Shown here: in pieces, positions 24,728 through 34,427 of the stretch
Layout of the letters: each line of letters opens with the position of its first letter
Numbering within the stretch: the stretch's first letter is position 1
DNA from: Azospirillum agricola
GTDB taxonomy: Bacteria > Pseudomonadota > Alphaproteobacteria > Azospirillales > Azospirillaceae
NCBI RefSeq assembly: GCF_017876095.1
Contig: NZ_JAGINM010000028.1
Location: forward strand, 1 to 64,000
Reading direction: 5' to 3'
DNA: 64,000 bases
Position numbers and translations under genes: made by a program
The notes under the pieces: generated by a model
The model's database searches: none
Told to the model about the DNA's origin: nothing
What the model saw: the letters and a program-made list of their open reading frames with translations, nothing else

Positions 24728-27700
24728 GTGAGCATCGCCAGCGAGGCCCTGGACCAAGGGCAGGCCCCCGCCGCCCGCCGTTCCACCCCCCACGCCGTTC
24801 CGGCGCTTCCGATCCCCGGCGCGGGGCGCGGCGGCGACGGCCCTGTCGTCATTGACACGCGGGGGATGGAGGTGCCGGTCGTCCAGCTTGCCATCGCCGT
24901 CGGGCTGCTGCGGCGGTTGCCGGGCGACGGCTCGCTCTGCGCGCTCAATCCTGACTGGTTCAGCGACCCGGTGAGGCAGACGGGGGTGGGGCTTGCCAGC
25001 GGCGGGCCGGAGCTGGCGCGGCTGATCGCGCAGTTGATCGGGCAGGTGTCGGGCAACGCCCTCGGCGCCCCGGTGCCCGATCCCGGCGCGCTCGGCACAT
25101 GGTATCCGATCAACCGTCCGGGCACGGGGGAGCCGAGCGGACTCTACCTCGCCACCCACGACCTCCCATCCGGCACCGGCACGCCGGACACCGTTTATGG
25201 CTTGGGCGTGATGAGCGCCGTGACCGTCGCGCTGGGTAACGCCGTTCAGGTGGGCCTGCCCGCCGGGGTGACCGGGCCGGCGGGCGTGGCGGTCCGGCTG
25301 TGGGGGGTGGCGCCGGCCGTCCGGCTGGGGGGCGGCACGGTCACCGTGGCGGCCGGTCGGGCGGGCGTCCCGTTCCGCATGGGGTTCGAGGTGACGGGCG
25401 CTGGCGGCGAACCGCTGGTCGATGCGTTCGGCGTCTCCTTCGCCGGGCTGCGCATGACGGTCGATATCGACCCCGCCAGCGCCGAACGCCCCGTCGTGGT
25501 GTCGCTGGTCCTCCTGAAACTGAAACTGGCCGGCGAGACGACATCGCGTGACCGGACGCTGGCCGACCTCCGCGCGACCGACGGGGCGGAGCTGCTGGCG
25601 ACCGCCGCGTCCATGGCGCTGTCGGCGCTGGCCCGGCTGATGGGCGACGACCCGGTGCTGGGCTTCGTGCTTCCGGCCCTGGGGCTGGGCGCCGCGGTTC
25701 CGGGGGTCGAGGGGGTGCTGCTGCCGATCCTGCGCTGGGACCGCTTCTTCGCGCTGGCGGCCGGCGGCGGCGACCTCGGGCGGCCCTTCATCGAATGGTT
25801 CAACGCGGTGGCCGGTGACCCGGCGCGCCTGAAGGCCTGGATGACGGCGGTGGGTGGGGCGCTGGGCGGCGGAGCGGTCGCCGCCGTCACCGGCGACGGC
25901 ACGCGCGAGACGCCCTGCCGCCTGTCGCTGCTGGACGTTCCGGGCGTCGGCACCCTGTCGCTGACGGCGGCCACCACCGTCGAGGCCGGCGGTGTGCGGC
26001 GCTTCCTGCCCGGCATCGATTTCGTGTCGGCGGCGGTCCGGCTCGGCAGCTCCGGCGCGGCGATGCGCGGGCGTGCGGCGATGGAGTTGCTGAACTTCGC
26101 CCTGGCCCTGCCCAACGCCCCCGGCCAGGCCGGAGAGGCGTCGGCGATGGAGGCGGGACGCTTCCGCGCGACGATGGATTTGGTCAACATCGAGGACGGC
26201 GAGCCGCTGTTCGCCGGCAGGGTCGCCGCCAAGGACTACGTCTTCGGATCGCTGAACGCCGGGCTGACGGTGGTGCCCGCCGGGGCTGGCACGGTCGTGC
26301 TGCCGGCCTTCACCCTGAACGGCGTTACGACGCCGACCGGCCGTTACGACGCCATCGACCTGACCCGCCCCGGTGATCTGGTGGACGTGGCGGAGGCCGA
26401 ACTGGTCGGCGCCATCGACCTCGCCTTCCGGACGCTGTTCGGGCTGGACGGCCCCGACCCGCTCGGTCCCGCTCTGGCGGCCCTGGTGGGCGTGTTCCCG
26501 CCGCCGCTGCCGCCAGAGGCGGAGTGGCCCGCCATGCTCGTCCCGCCCTTTTCCGCAAAGGGCATCGCCGCGTCGCTGCAATTTCCAGTCGCCGCCCTTA
26601 GCCGCTATTGGGGGGAGGTCATCCGCGCCGGCGAACCGGTGCATGGCCGGCCGCCCCTCTACTGGTTCGTCGCGGCGCTCGTCACCGTGCTCCGGCAGAA
26701 AGGGGCCGATGATGGGGCTGGGGCCACGGTCGGAGGAAAGGGCACGGCCGAGGAACCCTGGCGGGCGCCCATCGGCGCGCTGGGGACGGCGGCGGACCTG
26801 CTGCTGTATGTCGAAGACGCGCCGGACGGCACCGGACAGCCTGCGCGGCGGATGGTCGCTGGGCTGGGAACCGCGACGGCGCTGCCGCTGACCGGCGACG
26901 CGACGCTGGCCATCGACGCCCGCATCGAAGCCATCGCCCTCATCACCACGGACGAGGTGGGGGCGGGCATCGCCGCCGCGCAAATCTTCCCCGGCGTCGG
27001 CATCACCGGCCTGTTGCCGCAGGGCGTGGAGTCGCCGCCGGTCGCCGGGGCGGCGCTGGCGGTCGGCCGCAGCAGCCTGAAAGCCTTCTGGAGCCCGGAC
27101 GGCGGCTGGCGCTGGTCGATGGTGGCCGGATCCCCCGCGCTGGTCGGCGGCGGCGTGCGCCAGCCGGTGGGCGCGCCGATGGACTTTTCCGACCCCGCCG
27201 CCTTGCAGCGGCTGGTGACCGACCCGGCCGCCGGCTTCGCGCCGATCCTCTGCGGCGTCCTGGGTGTCGCACTGTACCGGGTGCGGCAACGGGCCGGGCT
27301 GGCGCTCAATGGCTGGCTGGGGCTTCTGCCCGACCTCGGCCCCGTCGTGCCGAAGGAACTGGACTGGCCCGCCGACATGCCGGTGCTGGCGCCGACGGGG
27401 TTCGACGATCCGCTGGGCCAGATCCGCCGCCAGCTTCGGGCCGTGTTGGCGACCGGGGAGCGGGCGAAGGCGGCGCTCGGCCTGCTCGGCTGGGCCATCG
27501 GTGGCGAGGGACCCCCGCCGGCCGTTGCCGGCGATGGCCGGCGCGACGATCCGTACCTGCTGCCGCTGAGCCGCCAGCCCTCCGGAGAGGGGGACGAACA
27601 ACCGCCAAAGGGCATGACCGGGCGGATCTGGCAGGACGACGACGCCACGCGGCTGGGGCTCGGCCTGGAACGCCAAGTGGAGGCGGTGGTCAACGGCATC

Positions 27701-30700
27701 CGGGTGGTGTCGCGCCTCGCTCTCGACGCTGTGGCGTTCGACTGGGACAGCGGGCTCCCGGCCGCGGAGGCCGGCGTGCCGTGCCTGTTCCTGGCGGTCG
27801 ATCTCGGGCGGTCGGAGGGACCGCTGGCGACGGTCTTCGGACAGACGCTCCACGGGCTGACCCTGGGGTTGCGGCTGACGCTCGACGCCACGGCCCAGCC
27901 GCCGGCCTACGCGGTGGAGCCGATCCTGTCCATCGAGCGCCCCGACAGTGTTTCGGCGCCGGATAACGCGGCGGGCGAGGCCCTGGGCGCGTCGCTGAGT
28001 GGGCCGGCGGTGCTGGCGGAGGCGGCCCTGCTGGTGAACGCCGGCATCCAGGCCGTCGCCGACGCCCTGAAGGACGATTCCACGTTCCAGACCATCTACC
28101 GCCTGTTGACGGCCATGGGCATCGCCCTGCCGGTGCTGGAGCCGGAGGACCGCTTCGGCATCGACCCCGCCGGCTTCCGCGCCCTGCTGGCCGACCCGCT
28201 GGGCTTCACCCGGACGGGCGTGCTGCGCATCCTGGGCGACGCGGCGCTGCGGCGCGCGCTGTTCGACCTGCTCCGGCGTCTGCTCGGGATGGCGCCAAAG
28301 CCCGTTCCGGAGGGCGCGCCGGCGGGCGGATTCGCGGCGTCGGTTCCGGAATCGGTCCGCACGGCGGCGCTGGAGGTTCTGGCCGGCCTGGGGCTGGTGC
28401 TGGGGGCGGACCATGGCTACGCGCCAGACGCCGGGGCGCTCCTCGCCGTCGCCCGCGACCCGGTGAGGCAACTGGTGGCCCGGTTCCGCGCGCTGATGGA
28501 GGACGAGGCGCGGCGCGCCGCGGTCGTCGCCGCCCTGACCCGGGGTGTGGAGTCGGGGCGCATAGGCCCTGTCACCTTCACCGCCGAGAACGCCCGCGCG
28601 GTCCGCTTCGCCATCGCGCCGGAGGACGCCGTCGGGATCGGCTCCTTCGCGGCGCTGTCGGGCGCACTGACGCTGGACCTGCAAGCCGGACGGCTCGACG
28701 GCGCGCTGAACGGCCTTGTCCGGCAGGCGGGCTTCGCGTTGGCCGGCGGCTTCGGCTGGACGCTGGGCGACGACGCGCCCGTCGTCGGGGCGGAGCTGCG
28801 GTGGAGCGACGGCAAGGGGCCGGCCCCGGCGCCGCTGACGCTGTGGCCTTTCGACCAGGACCGCTTCATCCGCCAGCTCGCGGCCCTTGGTCCGGCCTAC
28901 GCGCTGTCGATGTTCGTGGCCGGCGCCATCGACACCCGGCTTCTGGCCCATTATCCCCTGGCGCGGGTGGGGTTCCAGGCTCTGGGCCTGACGGAGCGGG
29001 ACCCGTACGACGGGGCATGGCGCCTCAAATCCGTGCTCAGCCTGTTCGAGGATCCGGTGGGCTGGCTGCTGTCGGGGGCCGTGCTCGGCCGGGACGGCCT
29101 GCTCGACATCCCGCGCGTCCGCGAGGTGCTGGCCGAGCTGCCGACCGGCACGGCCGCGAACGGCGTGGCGCTCGCGCGCACCGAGGACACGCCGGAACGG
29201 ACGGGCGTGGCCCTGACCGGCCTGCCCTACGGCGTGAGCATCGCGCTGTCCGCCGACACGGCCGGCGGCCTGTTCCATCTGAAAACCGGAATCGACGAGC
29301 CGCTGCCCCTGGCCGAGGCGGCGACGCTCAAGCGGATGCGCTTCGCGCTCGGCCTTGGCGCGGACTGCCAGCCCGGCCTGACGGGCGGCGGCCGGCTGAC
29401 GGCGGCCATTCCCGGCCTGGACGCGCCGCTGTTCTTCGAGGCCGGTTACGACCGCGCCTTCACGCTGCGCACCGGAGAGGAAGGAGAGGGGCTGCCGCAG
29501 CTCGACCTCATCCCCTTCGCCGGCTGGCAGAGCTTCGCGGCGGGAGTCGCCCGGCAGGTGGCGCAAGGGCTGCTGGCCAGCCTGACCGGCACTCTGCTGC
29601 AGGGCATCCGCGACACCGGCGGCGGCGTCTTCGCCGACCGGATGGAGCGGACGGCCCGCGTCCTGGACATCCCGGACCTGGTGCGCGCGCTGATCGCCGC
29701 GCAGCCCGACCCCGGGCGGCTCGGCGCGGCAGCGCTGGGCTGGTTGCGCGGGCGGCTGTCGGGGGGGGAGGCGCCGAAGACCGCCGCCGCCGTGGCCGAT
29801 CTGCTGTCGCTCGGCCTGACCGGCGTGTCGAGCGAGGGCGGCCTGCTGCGCTACCGGCCGTCCGACCGGATGCCCATCGCCGTCCTGGCCGGCGTCCGGA
29901 CGCTGGGCGGGCGGGAATCGGCCGGCGTCTGGGCCGAATGCGCCCTGTCCGTCGCGGACCGGCTCGCCCTCTCGCTGGAGCCGTCGGGCGTCGCCGTGGC
30001 GCTCGACGGACCGGTGGATCCACGCGTCCAACTCGGCCTGACCGCCGGCGCCCTGTTCGCCGACGGCGAGGGGCCGGCGCTGACCGTACGCTACGATTCC
30101 GCGGAGGGAACCGTTGCCGTGTCGTTCAACCCGCTGCGCCGCGACCCGCTGCGCGGGGGGGCCGGCGCGCCAGGGCCTCTGAACGCCGAGCTTCTGCCGC
30201 GCCTGTTCGGGGAGGCGCCGGGTCCGGGCCTCGACGCCCGCCTGCGCGGCCGGCTGGACGTCTGGCTGGCCGGGATCCTGCGCGACGTGCTGCCGCGCTA
30301 CGCCTCGATCATCCTGCTCAACACCGGCGGCGTCGTCCGCTGGCTCGACGCGCCCCTTTTCAAGGACTCGACGCTCACGCCCGGCGCCGTGCTGACCGGC
30401 TCGCGGTTGCTGGCGCGCGAGCGCGGAACCTACGTGCTGGCCAGCCTGGACGCCCTGGCGACGCTGGGGCCGGCGAGGTTCCTCGGCGGCTTCCTCAAGG
30501 CCCTGACGGCGGCCCGCGTCAAGGTGATGGATCTGGGCGGCGGAGGCGGCCTCTGGGTGGAGCCGGGCGCGGCGCCCGGCGACTTCGGCGTCCGCGTTGC
30601 CGCCACCGGGCTCAACCTGCCAGCGGCGCCCAACCTGACCTTCCAGTTGGGCGCGCCGGACATGGACTGGCTCCGGCTGACTGGCGGCGACCCCGACCGC

Positions 30701-33700
30701 TTCGCGCCCGGCCTCGCCATCTATGTGCCGGTCGAGGGCGACGTGCCGAGCTTCGATCGGATCAAGCTGCGGCTGGTCAACATCGGCGTCGATTTCCACG
30801 GCAAGGCCGGCAAGCCGCTGGTCGAGCTGGCCCGCTTCCGCATGGAGAGCGCGCGTCCGCGCGGCCTCGTCACCTTCGACTTTGCCCGTCCGGGCGCGGT
30901 GGTCGATTACGGCGGCGGGATTGAGTTCACCGACATGGGCATCGCGCTCGCCCCGGACCGGTTGGCCGATGGGGCACAGGCCAACCCGGTCGCGCAGAAC
31001 CTGCTGGGATCGGGCGACCGGCGCAGCCGGGACAATCCGCCGACCAACCCAGCCTTCTCGGCCCGCGCCGCCTGGCTGAAGGGGCACGACCTGGGCGTGG
31101 AGCTGTTCGACGGCACGGGCGCCGGCGCCACCCGCCTGTGGATGCCGGTGCAGCGTTCCTTCGGGCCGGTCCACGCCAACGGGATCGGCATCGGCTGGGA
31201 GAACCCGACCCGCGTCGGCAGCGTGCTGTTCGACGGCGACCTGTCGCTGGCCGGCCTGTCCATCGACCTCATCGACCTGTCGGTCTCGGCCAACGTCACG
31301 CGCATCACCGACTACAGCCAGTACCGCCTCGATCTCGGCGGGTTGGAGGTCGGCTTCACCGGCGGCCCGGTCACCATCGACGGCGGGCTGGTGAAGGAGG
31401 CGAACCCGCTGCGCTACGATGGACGCATGCTGGTCCGCATGGCAGGCTTCTCGCTCTACGCCGTCGGCTCCTTCGCGCTGGTCCCGGTCGATCCGGCGCG
31501 GCCGGCCGGCGATCAGGCGGCCAGCTTCTTCGTCTTCCTGAACCTGAACACGCCGCTGGGGGGGCCGCCCGCTTTCTTCATCGAAGGGCTGGCCGGGGGC
31601 TTTGCGGTCAACCGCGCGCTCAGCGTACCGGCGGTGGGAGACGTCCTGTCCTTCCCGCTGGTCCAGGGCGCCGGCTCGCCGGACACCTTCGGGGCCGCTC
31701 CGACGCCCGCCTCCGCGCTGGCGGTGCTGTCGGCGGTGTCGCCCCCGTCCGTGGGCGAGCATTGGGCGGCGGCGGGCTTCCAGTTCTCCTCCTTCCGGCT
31801 GCTGAAGGTGGCCGCGATGCTCCTGCTCAAGTTCGGACGGGAGTTCGAGATCGACGTGATCGGCGTGGCCCGTGGCTTCCAGCCGCCGGAACGGCCGCCG
31901 TCGCAGGCCTTCGCCTATATCGAACTGGCGCTGGTCGCCGCCTTCCGGATGGCGCAGGGGGAGATCTCGGTCAGCGCCCAGCTGACGCCCAACTCCTTTC
32001 TGCTGGTGCGCGACTGCCGCCTGTCCGGGGGATTCGCGGCGAAATACTGGTTCGGCGACAATCCGCTGTCCGGCGCCTTCGTGGTGTCGCTGGGCGGCTA
32101 TCACCCCGCCTTCACGGTGCCGGACGGCTATCCGACGGTGCCGCGCGTCGGTTTTTCCTGGCCGATCCTGGACGGCGCGGCCAGCCTGTCGATTCAGGGG
32201 ACGAGCTATTTCGCCCTGACCCCGGCCGGTGTCATGGCCGGCGCCCGGCTGCAGGCGCTGTTCACGGCGGGGCGGCTGCGCGCTTGGTTCAACGCCGCCG
32301 CCGACTTCCTGATCGCCTGGCAGCCCTTCTATTTCCGCGCCGAGGTGGAGGTGGAGGTCGGCGTTTCGGTGACCGTGAAGATCTTCGGAGTCAAGAAGAC
32401 CCTGTCGGCTTCGCTGGGCGCGCGGTTGCAGCTTTGGGGGCCGGAATTCGCCGGCAAGGCGACGGTGGACTGGTACGTCGTCTCCTTCACCATCCCCATC
32501 GGCAACCAGAAGGGTGGCGCCAACGCCGCGCCGCTCGACTGGCGGGAGTTCGAGCGGCGCCTGCTGCCGGTCCCGGCGGTGCGCGGCGGTGCCGGCGGTG
32601 GCGGTATGCTGGAGGCCGGCCCGGCGCAGACCGTGCTGCTGACGCGGATCGCCGACGGGCTGCTCGATTCCCCCGACGGCGCCGCGGCGCGGGTGCGGAG
32701 CGCGCCCTTCCGGATCGAGGTGCAATCGGCCATTCCGGCCACGACCATCACGCTGGCCGGCATCGCCACGCGCTTCACGGGGCCGGCCATCGGCATTCAG
32801 CCGATGAACCTGCCGGACGCGCTGACGGCGCTCGCCGTCGCGCTGGAAGGCTGGAACGCCGTCACGGGCGCTTGGGAAATAGTTTCGCCGGATCGCCCCG
32901 GCTTGGCGGTGGAGCGGATCGAGGGCGGCGCGGCGGCCGCCCTGTGGTCGCGCCAGCCCTTCCGCCCCAACGGCAAGCCGACGGCCGGGCAATTGCCCGG
33001 CGCCCTGTTCGGGCTGGCCCTATCGGCCCTGGCGGAACGGCTGGTCGGCGGCATCGGCCCGATGGACCTGCTGAAATCCTTCGGCTACGAGAAGGCGCCC
33101 GCGCTGAACCTGCCCTACGACCGGACGCCCGCCTGGCCGGCGGACGCGCCGCTCCCGCAGGAGAACCGCTTCCGCATCCTGATGGACACGGTGATGGCCC
33201 CCAGCCGCGTGGCGGTCCGCGCGGCCATTCTGGAAGCGCTGGACCGGCACGGCGTCGCCGCCGGCCAGCCCCGCCCCGCCCTCAGCGTTCTCGCCGCCTT
33301 CGCCGACCAGATCTACCAAGCGGCGCCGTCCCTGGCGCGCCTCGGCACCGGTCTCGCCCCGGCGCCGCGCCGGCTGCGGAGCTGGCGTCCGCCGCCCGTG
33401 CCCGCCGAACCGGTCGCGGTGGCGCCGTTGCCGGCGCGCTGGCTCGCGGTCGGCCGTCTGCACGCCCTGCCGGCCGGGGAAGCCGCGCCCGGCCGAGCCT
33501 TCCTCATCCGCCAGCCGCGCCAGATCGTCCGCTGGGCTGGGTCGCCGCCGAGGGAAACGGCGCCCGTCACCCTGACGGCGGGTGGGATCGCGCTTCTCGA
33601 TGCCGGGCGCGGCGGCCCCCTGCCGGTGCTGACGGTCGCAGGATCGCTGCCAGTGCGCGTCGTCGCCCACGACGAGGCCGGCCGCGTGCTGCGGGACGCC

Positions 33701-34420
33701 GTCGCTGCGGACAGCGAGGTCGCGCTTCCGGCGGGCACGGTGCGGGTCGCCGCCGTCGGCCTGCCAGACGAAACGGCCGCCGGCGCGGTGGTGGGCTGGG
33801 ACCGGCACAGCCTGCTGCTGCGCGCCGATCACCACACGCTGCTGGCCGCCGGCTGCTCCGTCCGTACCCAGGCGTCGCCGCCGCTGTGGCGCGGCGGGCG
33901 CTTGCGGACGTATGGCGCGGTGGAGGGGGGCGACCTGCTGACCGGGAACCGTGTCCAGACGGGCGTAGGGGTGACGGCGCCTGGCTGGGTGATGACGCTG
34001 TTCCACCGGGCGCCGCGCACCGTGGTCGTGCTGATGGACGACGACCCGCTCAAAGCCGCCGTGACGCCGGTCTTCCTGGCCGCCACGCCGTCGCCCTGGG
34101 AGGCGGCGTTCGCGAACGAAACGCACCCATCGAACGTCCGGCAGATCGGGGGCGGCACGGCCCTGCTGTTCGACACGGCGCGCCTGGACACGGGGGACGG
34201 AATGCGGATCGCCGTCATGGTGGCTCACGCCGCCGGGCTGGGCGGCGTGTACGGCTTCCAGGAGGCTCCGGGCGAGGTCGAGCGCGGCTGGTCCGGGCAC
34301 AGACTGGCGGTGCTGGGCCGTGCGGTCGCGCGGCACGCCGTGGCGGACCGCCTTGCCGACGGCGCGGCCGGGGCACCGCCCGCCGCCACGCTGAGCGTCC
34401 GACAGCCCCGCGAGGAGTAG
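24728..34420 (+). CDS. giant 3230-residue beta-rich protein, DUF6603-like C-terminal region
   Basis: One uninterrupted frame of 3230 codons starting at GTG 24728, with GGAG 9 nt upstream. No signal peptide or membrane helix was seen. The first ~1950 residues alternate helical Ala/Leu-rich stretches with beta segments ending in short 'GDGTRETPCRL' or 'GDGRRDDPYLLPL' type motifs (near 390 and 935), suggesting a repeated module. Residues ~2015-2600 are highly patterned: VNIGVDFHGKAGKPLVELA (~2018), GYHPAFTVPDGYPTVPRVGFSW (~2457) and FLIAWQPFYFRAEVEVEVGVS (~2527), then alternating amphipathic strands to FTIPIGNQKGG. From memory this resembles the database family DUF6603, of unknown function. A ~600-residue beta-rich tail follows. 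It is the core of the six-gene cluster. Confidence 0.8.
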   Translation: MSIASEALDQGQAPAARRSTPHAVPALPIPGAGRGGDGPVVIDTRGMEVPVVQLAIAVGLLRRLPGDGSLCALNPDWFSDPVRQTGVGLASGGPELARLIAQLIGQVSGNALGAPVPDPGALGTWYPINRPGTGEPSGLYLATHDLPSGTGTPDTVYGLGVMSAVTVALGNAVQVGLPAGVTGPAGVAVRLWGVAPAVRLGGGTVTVAAGRAGVPFRMGFEVTGAGGEPLVDAFGVSFAGLRMTVDIDPASAERPVVVSLVLLKLKLAGETTSRDRTLADLRATDGAELLATAASMALSALARLMGDDPVLGFVLPALGLGAAVPGVEGVLLPILRWDRFFALAAGGGDLGRPFIEWFNAVAGDPARLKAWMTAVGGALGGGAVAAVTGDGTRETPCRLSLLDVPGVGTLSLTAATTVEAGGVRRFLPGIDFVSAAVRLGSSGAAMRGRAAMELLNFALALPNAPGQAGEASAMEAGRFRATMDLVNIEDGEPLFAGRVAAKDYVFGSLNAGLTVVPAGAGTVVLPAFTLNGVTTPTGRYDAIDLTRPGDLVDVAEAELVGAIDLAFRTLFGLDGPDPLGPALAALVGVFPPPLPPEAEWPAMLVPPFSAKGIAASLQFPVAALSRYWGEVIRAGEPVHGRPPLYWFVAALVTVLRQKGADDGAGATVGGKGTAEEPWRAPIGALGTAADLLLYVEDAPDGTGQPARRMVAGLGTATALPLTGDATLAIDARIEAIALITTDEVGAGIAAAQIFPGVGITGLLPQGVESPPVAGAALAVGRSSLKAFWSPDGGWRWSMVAGSPALVGGGVRQPVGAPMDFSDPAALQRLVTDPAAGFAPILCGVLGVALYRVRQRAGLALNGWLGLLPDLGPVVPKELDWPADMPVLAPTGFDDPLGQIRRQLRAVLATGERAKAALGLLGWAIGGEGPPPAVAGDGRRDDPYLLPLSRQPSGEGDEQPPKGMTGRIWQDDDATRLGLGLERQVEAVVNGIRVVSRLALDAVAFDWDSGLPAAEAGVPCLFLAVDLGRSEGPLATVFGQTLHGLTLGLRLTLDATAQPPAYAVEPILSIERPDSVSAPDNAAGEALGASLSGPAVLAEAALLVNAGIQAVADALKDDSTFQTIYRLLTAMGIALPVLEPEDRFGIDPAGFRALLADPLGFTRTGVLRILGDAALRRALFDLLRRLLGMAPKPVPEGAPAGGFAASVPESVRTAALEVLAGLGLVLGADHGYAPDAGALLAVARDPVRQLVARFRALMEDEARRAAVVAALTRGVESGRIGPVTFTAENARAVRFAIAPEDAVGIGSFAALSGALTLDLQAGRLDGALNGLVRQAGFALAGGFGWTLGDDAPVVGAELRWSDGKGPAPAPLTLWPFDQDRFIRQLAALGPAYALSMFVAGAIDTRLLAHYPLARVGFQALGLTERDPYDGAWRLKSVLSLFEDPVGWLLSGAVLGRDGLLDIPRVREVLAELPTGTAANGVALARTEDTPERTGVALTGLPYGVSIALSADTAGGLFHLKTGIDEPLPLAEAATLKRMRFALGLGADCQPGLTGGGRLTAAIPGLDAPLFFEAGYDRAFTLRTGEEGEGLPQLDLIPFAGWQSFAAGVARQVAQGLLASLTGTLLQGIRDTGGGVFADRMERTARVLDIPDLVRALIAAQPDPGRLGAAALGWLRGRLSGGEAPKTAAAVADLLSLGLTGVSSEGGLLRYRPSDRMPIAVLAGVRTLGGRESAGVWAECALSVADRLALSLEPSGVAVALDGPVDPRVQLGLTAGALFADGEGPALTVRYDSAEGTVAVSFNPLRRDPLRGGAGAPGPLNAELLPRLFGEAPGPGLDARLRGRLDVWLAGILRDVLPRYASIILLNTGGVVRWLDAPLFKDSTLTPGAVLTGSRLLARERGTYVLASLDALATLGPARFLGGFLKALTAARVKVMDLGGGGGLWVEPGAAPGDFGVRVAATGLNLPAAPNLTFQLGAPDMDWLRLTGGDPDRFAPGLAIYVPVEGDVPSFDRIKLRLVNIGVDFHGKAGKPLVELARFRMESARPRGLVTFDFARPGAVVDYGGGIEFTDMGIALAPDRLADGAQANPVAQNLLGSGDRRSRDNPPTNPAFSARAAWLKGHDLGVELFDGTGAGATRLWMPVQRSFGPVHANGIGIGWENPTRVGSVLFDGDLSLAGLSIDLIDLSVSANVTRITDYSQYRLDLGGLEVGFTGGPVTIDGGLVKEANPLRYDGRMLVRMAGFSLYAVGSFALVPVDPARPAGDQAASFFVFLNLNTPLGGPPAFFIEGLAGGFAVNRALSVPAVGDVLSFPLVQGAGSPDTFGAAPTPASALAVLSAVSPPSVGEHWAAAGFQFSSFRLLKVAAMLLLKFGREFEIDVIGVARGFQPPERPPSQAFAYIELALVAAFRMAQGEISVSAQLTPNSFLLVRDCRLSGGFAAKYWFGDNPLSGAFVVSLGGYHPAFTVPDGYPTVPRVGFSWPILDGAASLSIQGTSYFALTPAGVMAGARLQALFTAGRLRAWFNAAADFLIAWQPFYFRAEVEVEVGVSVTVKIFGVKKTLSASLGARLQLWGPEFAGKATVDWYVVSFTIPIGNQKGGANAAPLDWREFERRLLPVPAVRGGAGGGGMLEAGPAQTVLLTRIADGLLDSPDGAAARVRSAPFRIEVQSAIPATTITLAGIATRFTGPAIGIQPMNLPDALTALAVALEGWNAVTGAWEIVSPDRPGLAVERIEGGAAAALWSRQPFRPNGKPTAGQLPGALFGLALSALAERLVGGIGPMDLLKSFGYEKAPALNLPYDRTPAWPADAPLPQENRFRILMDTVMAPSRVAVRAAILEALDRHGVAAGQPRPALSVLAAFADQIYQAAPSLARLGTGLAPAPRRLRSWRPPPVPAEPVAVAPLPARWLAVGRLHALPAGEAAPGRAFLIRQPRQIVRWAGSPPRETAPVTLTAGGIALLDAGRGGPLPVLTVAGSLPVRVVAHDEAGRVLRDAVAADSEVALPAGTVRVAAVGLPDETAAGAVVGWDRHSLLLRADHHTLLAAGCSVRTQASPPLWRGGRLRTYGAVEGGDLLTGNRVQTGVGVTAPGWVMTLFHRAPRTVVVLMDDDPLKAAVTPVFLAATPSPWEAAFANETHPSNVRQIGGGTALLFDTARLDTGDGMRIAVMVAHAAGLGGVYGFQEAPGEVERGWSGHRLAVLGRAVARHAVADRLADGAAGAPPAATLSVRQPREE

Positions 34421-34427
34421 ACCGGCG

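Noticed and set aside
24563..32992. 2809-codon open frame on the minus strand opposite the giant gene
   Set aside because: It is an antisense shadow at ~70% GC. Its product is Arg/Gly/Gln-rich without domains, has no ribosome site, and the plus-strand frame has patterned protein sequence and operon junctions.
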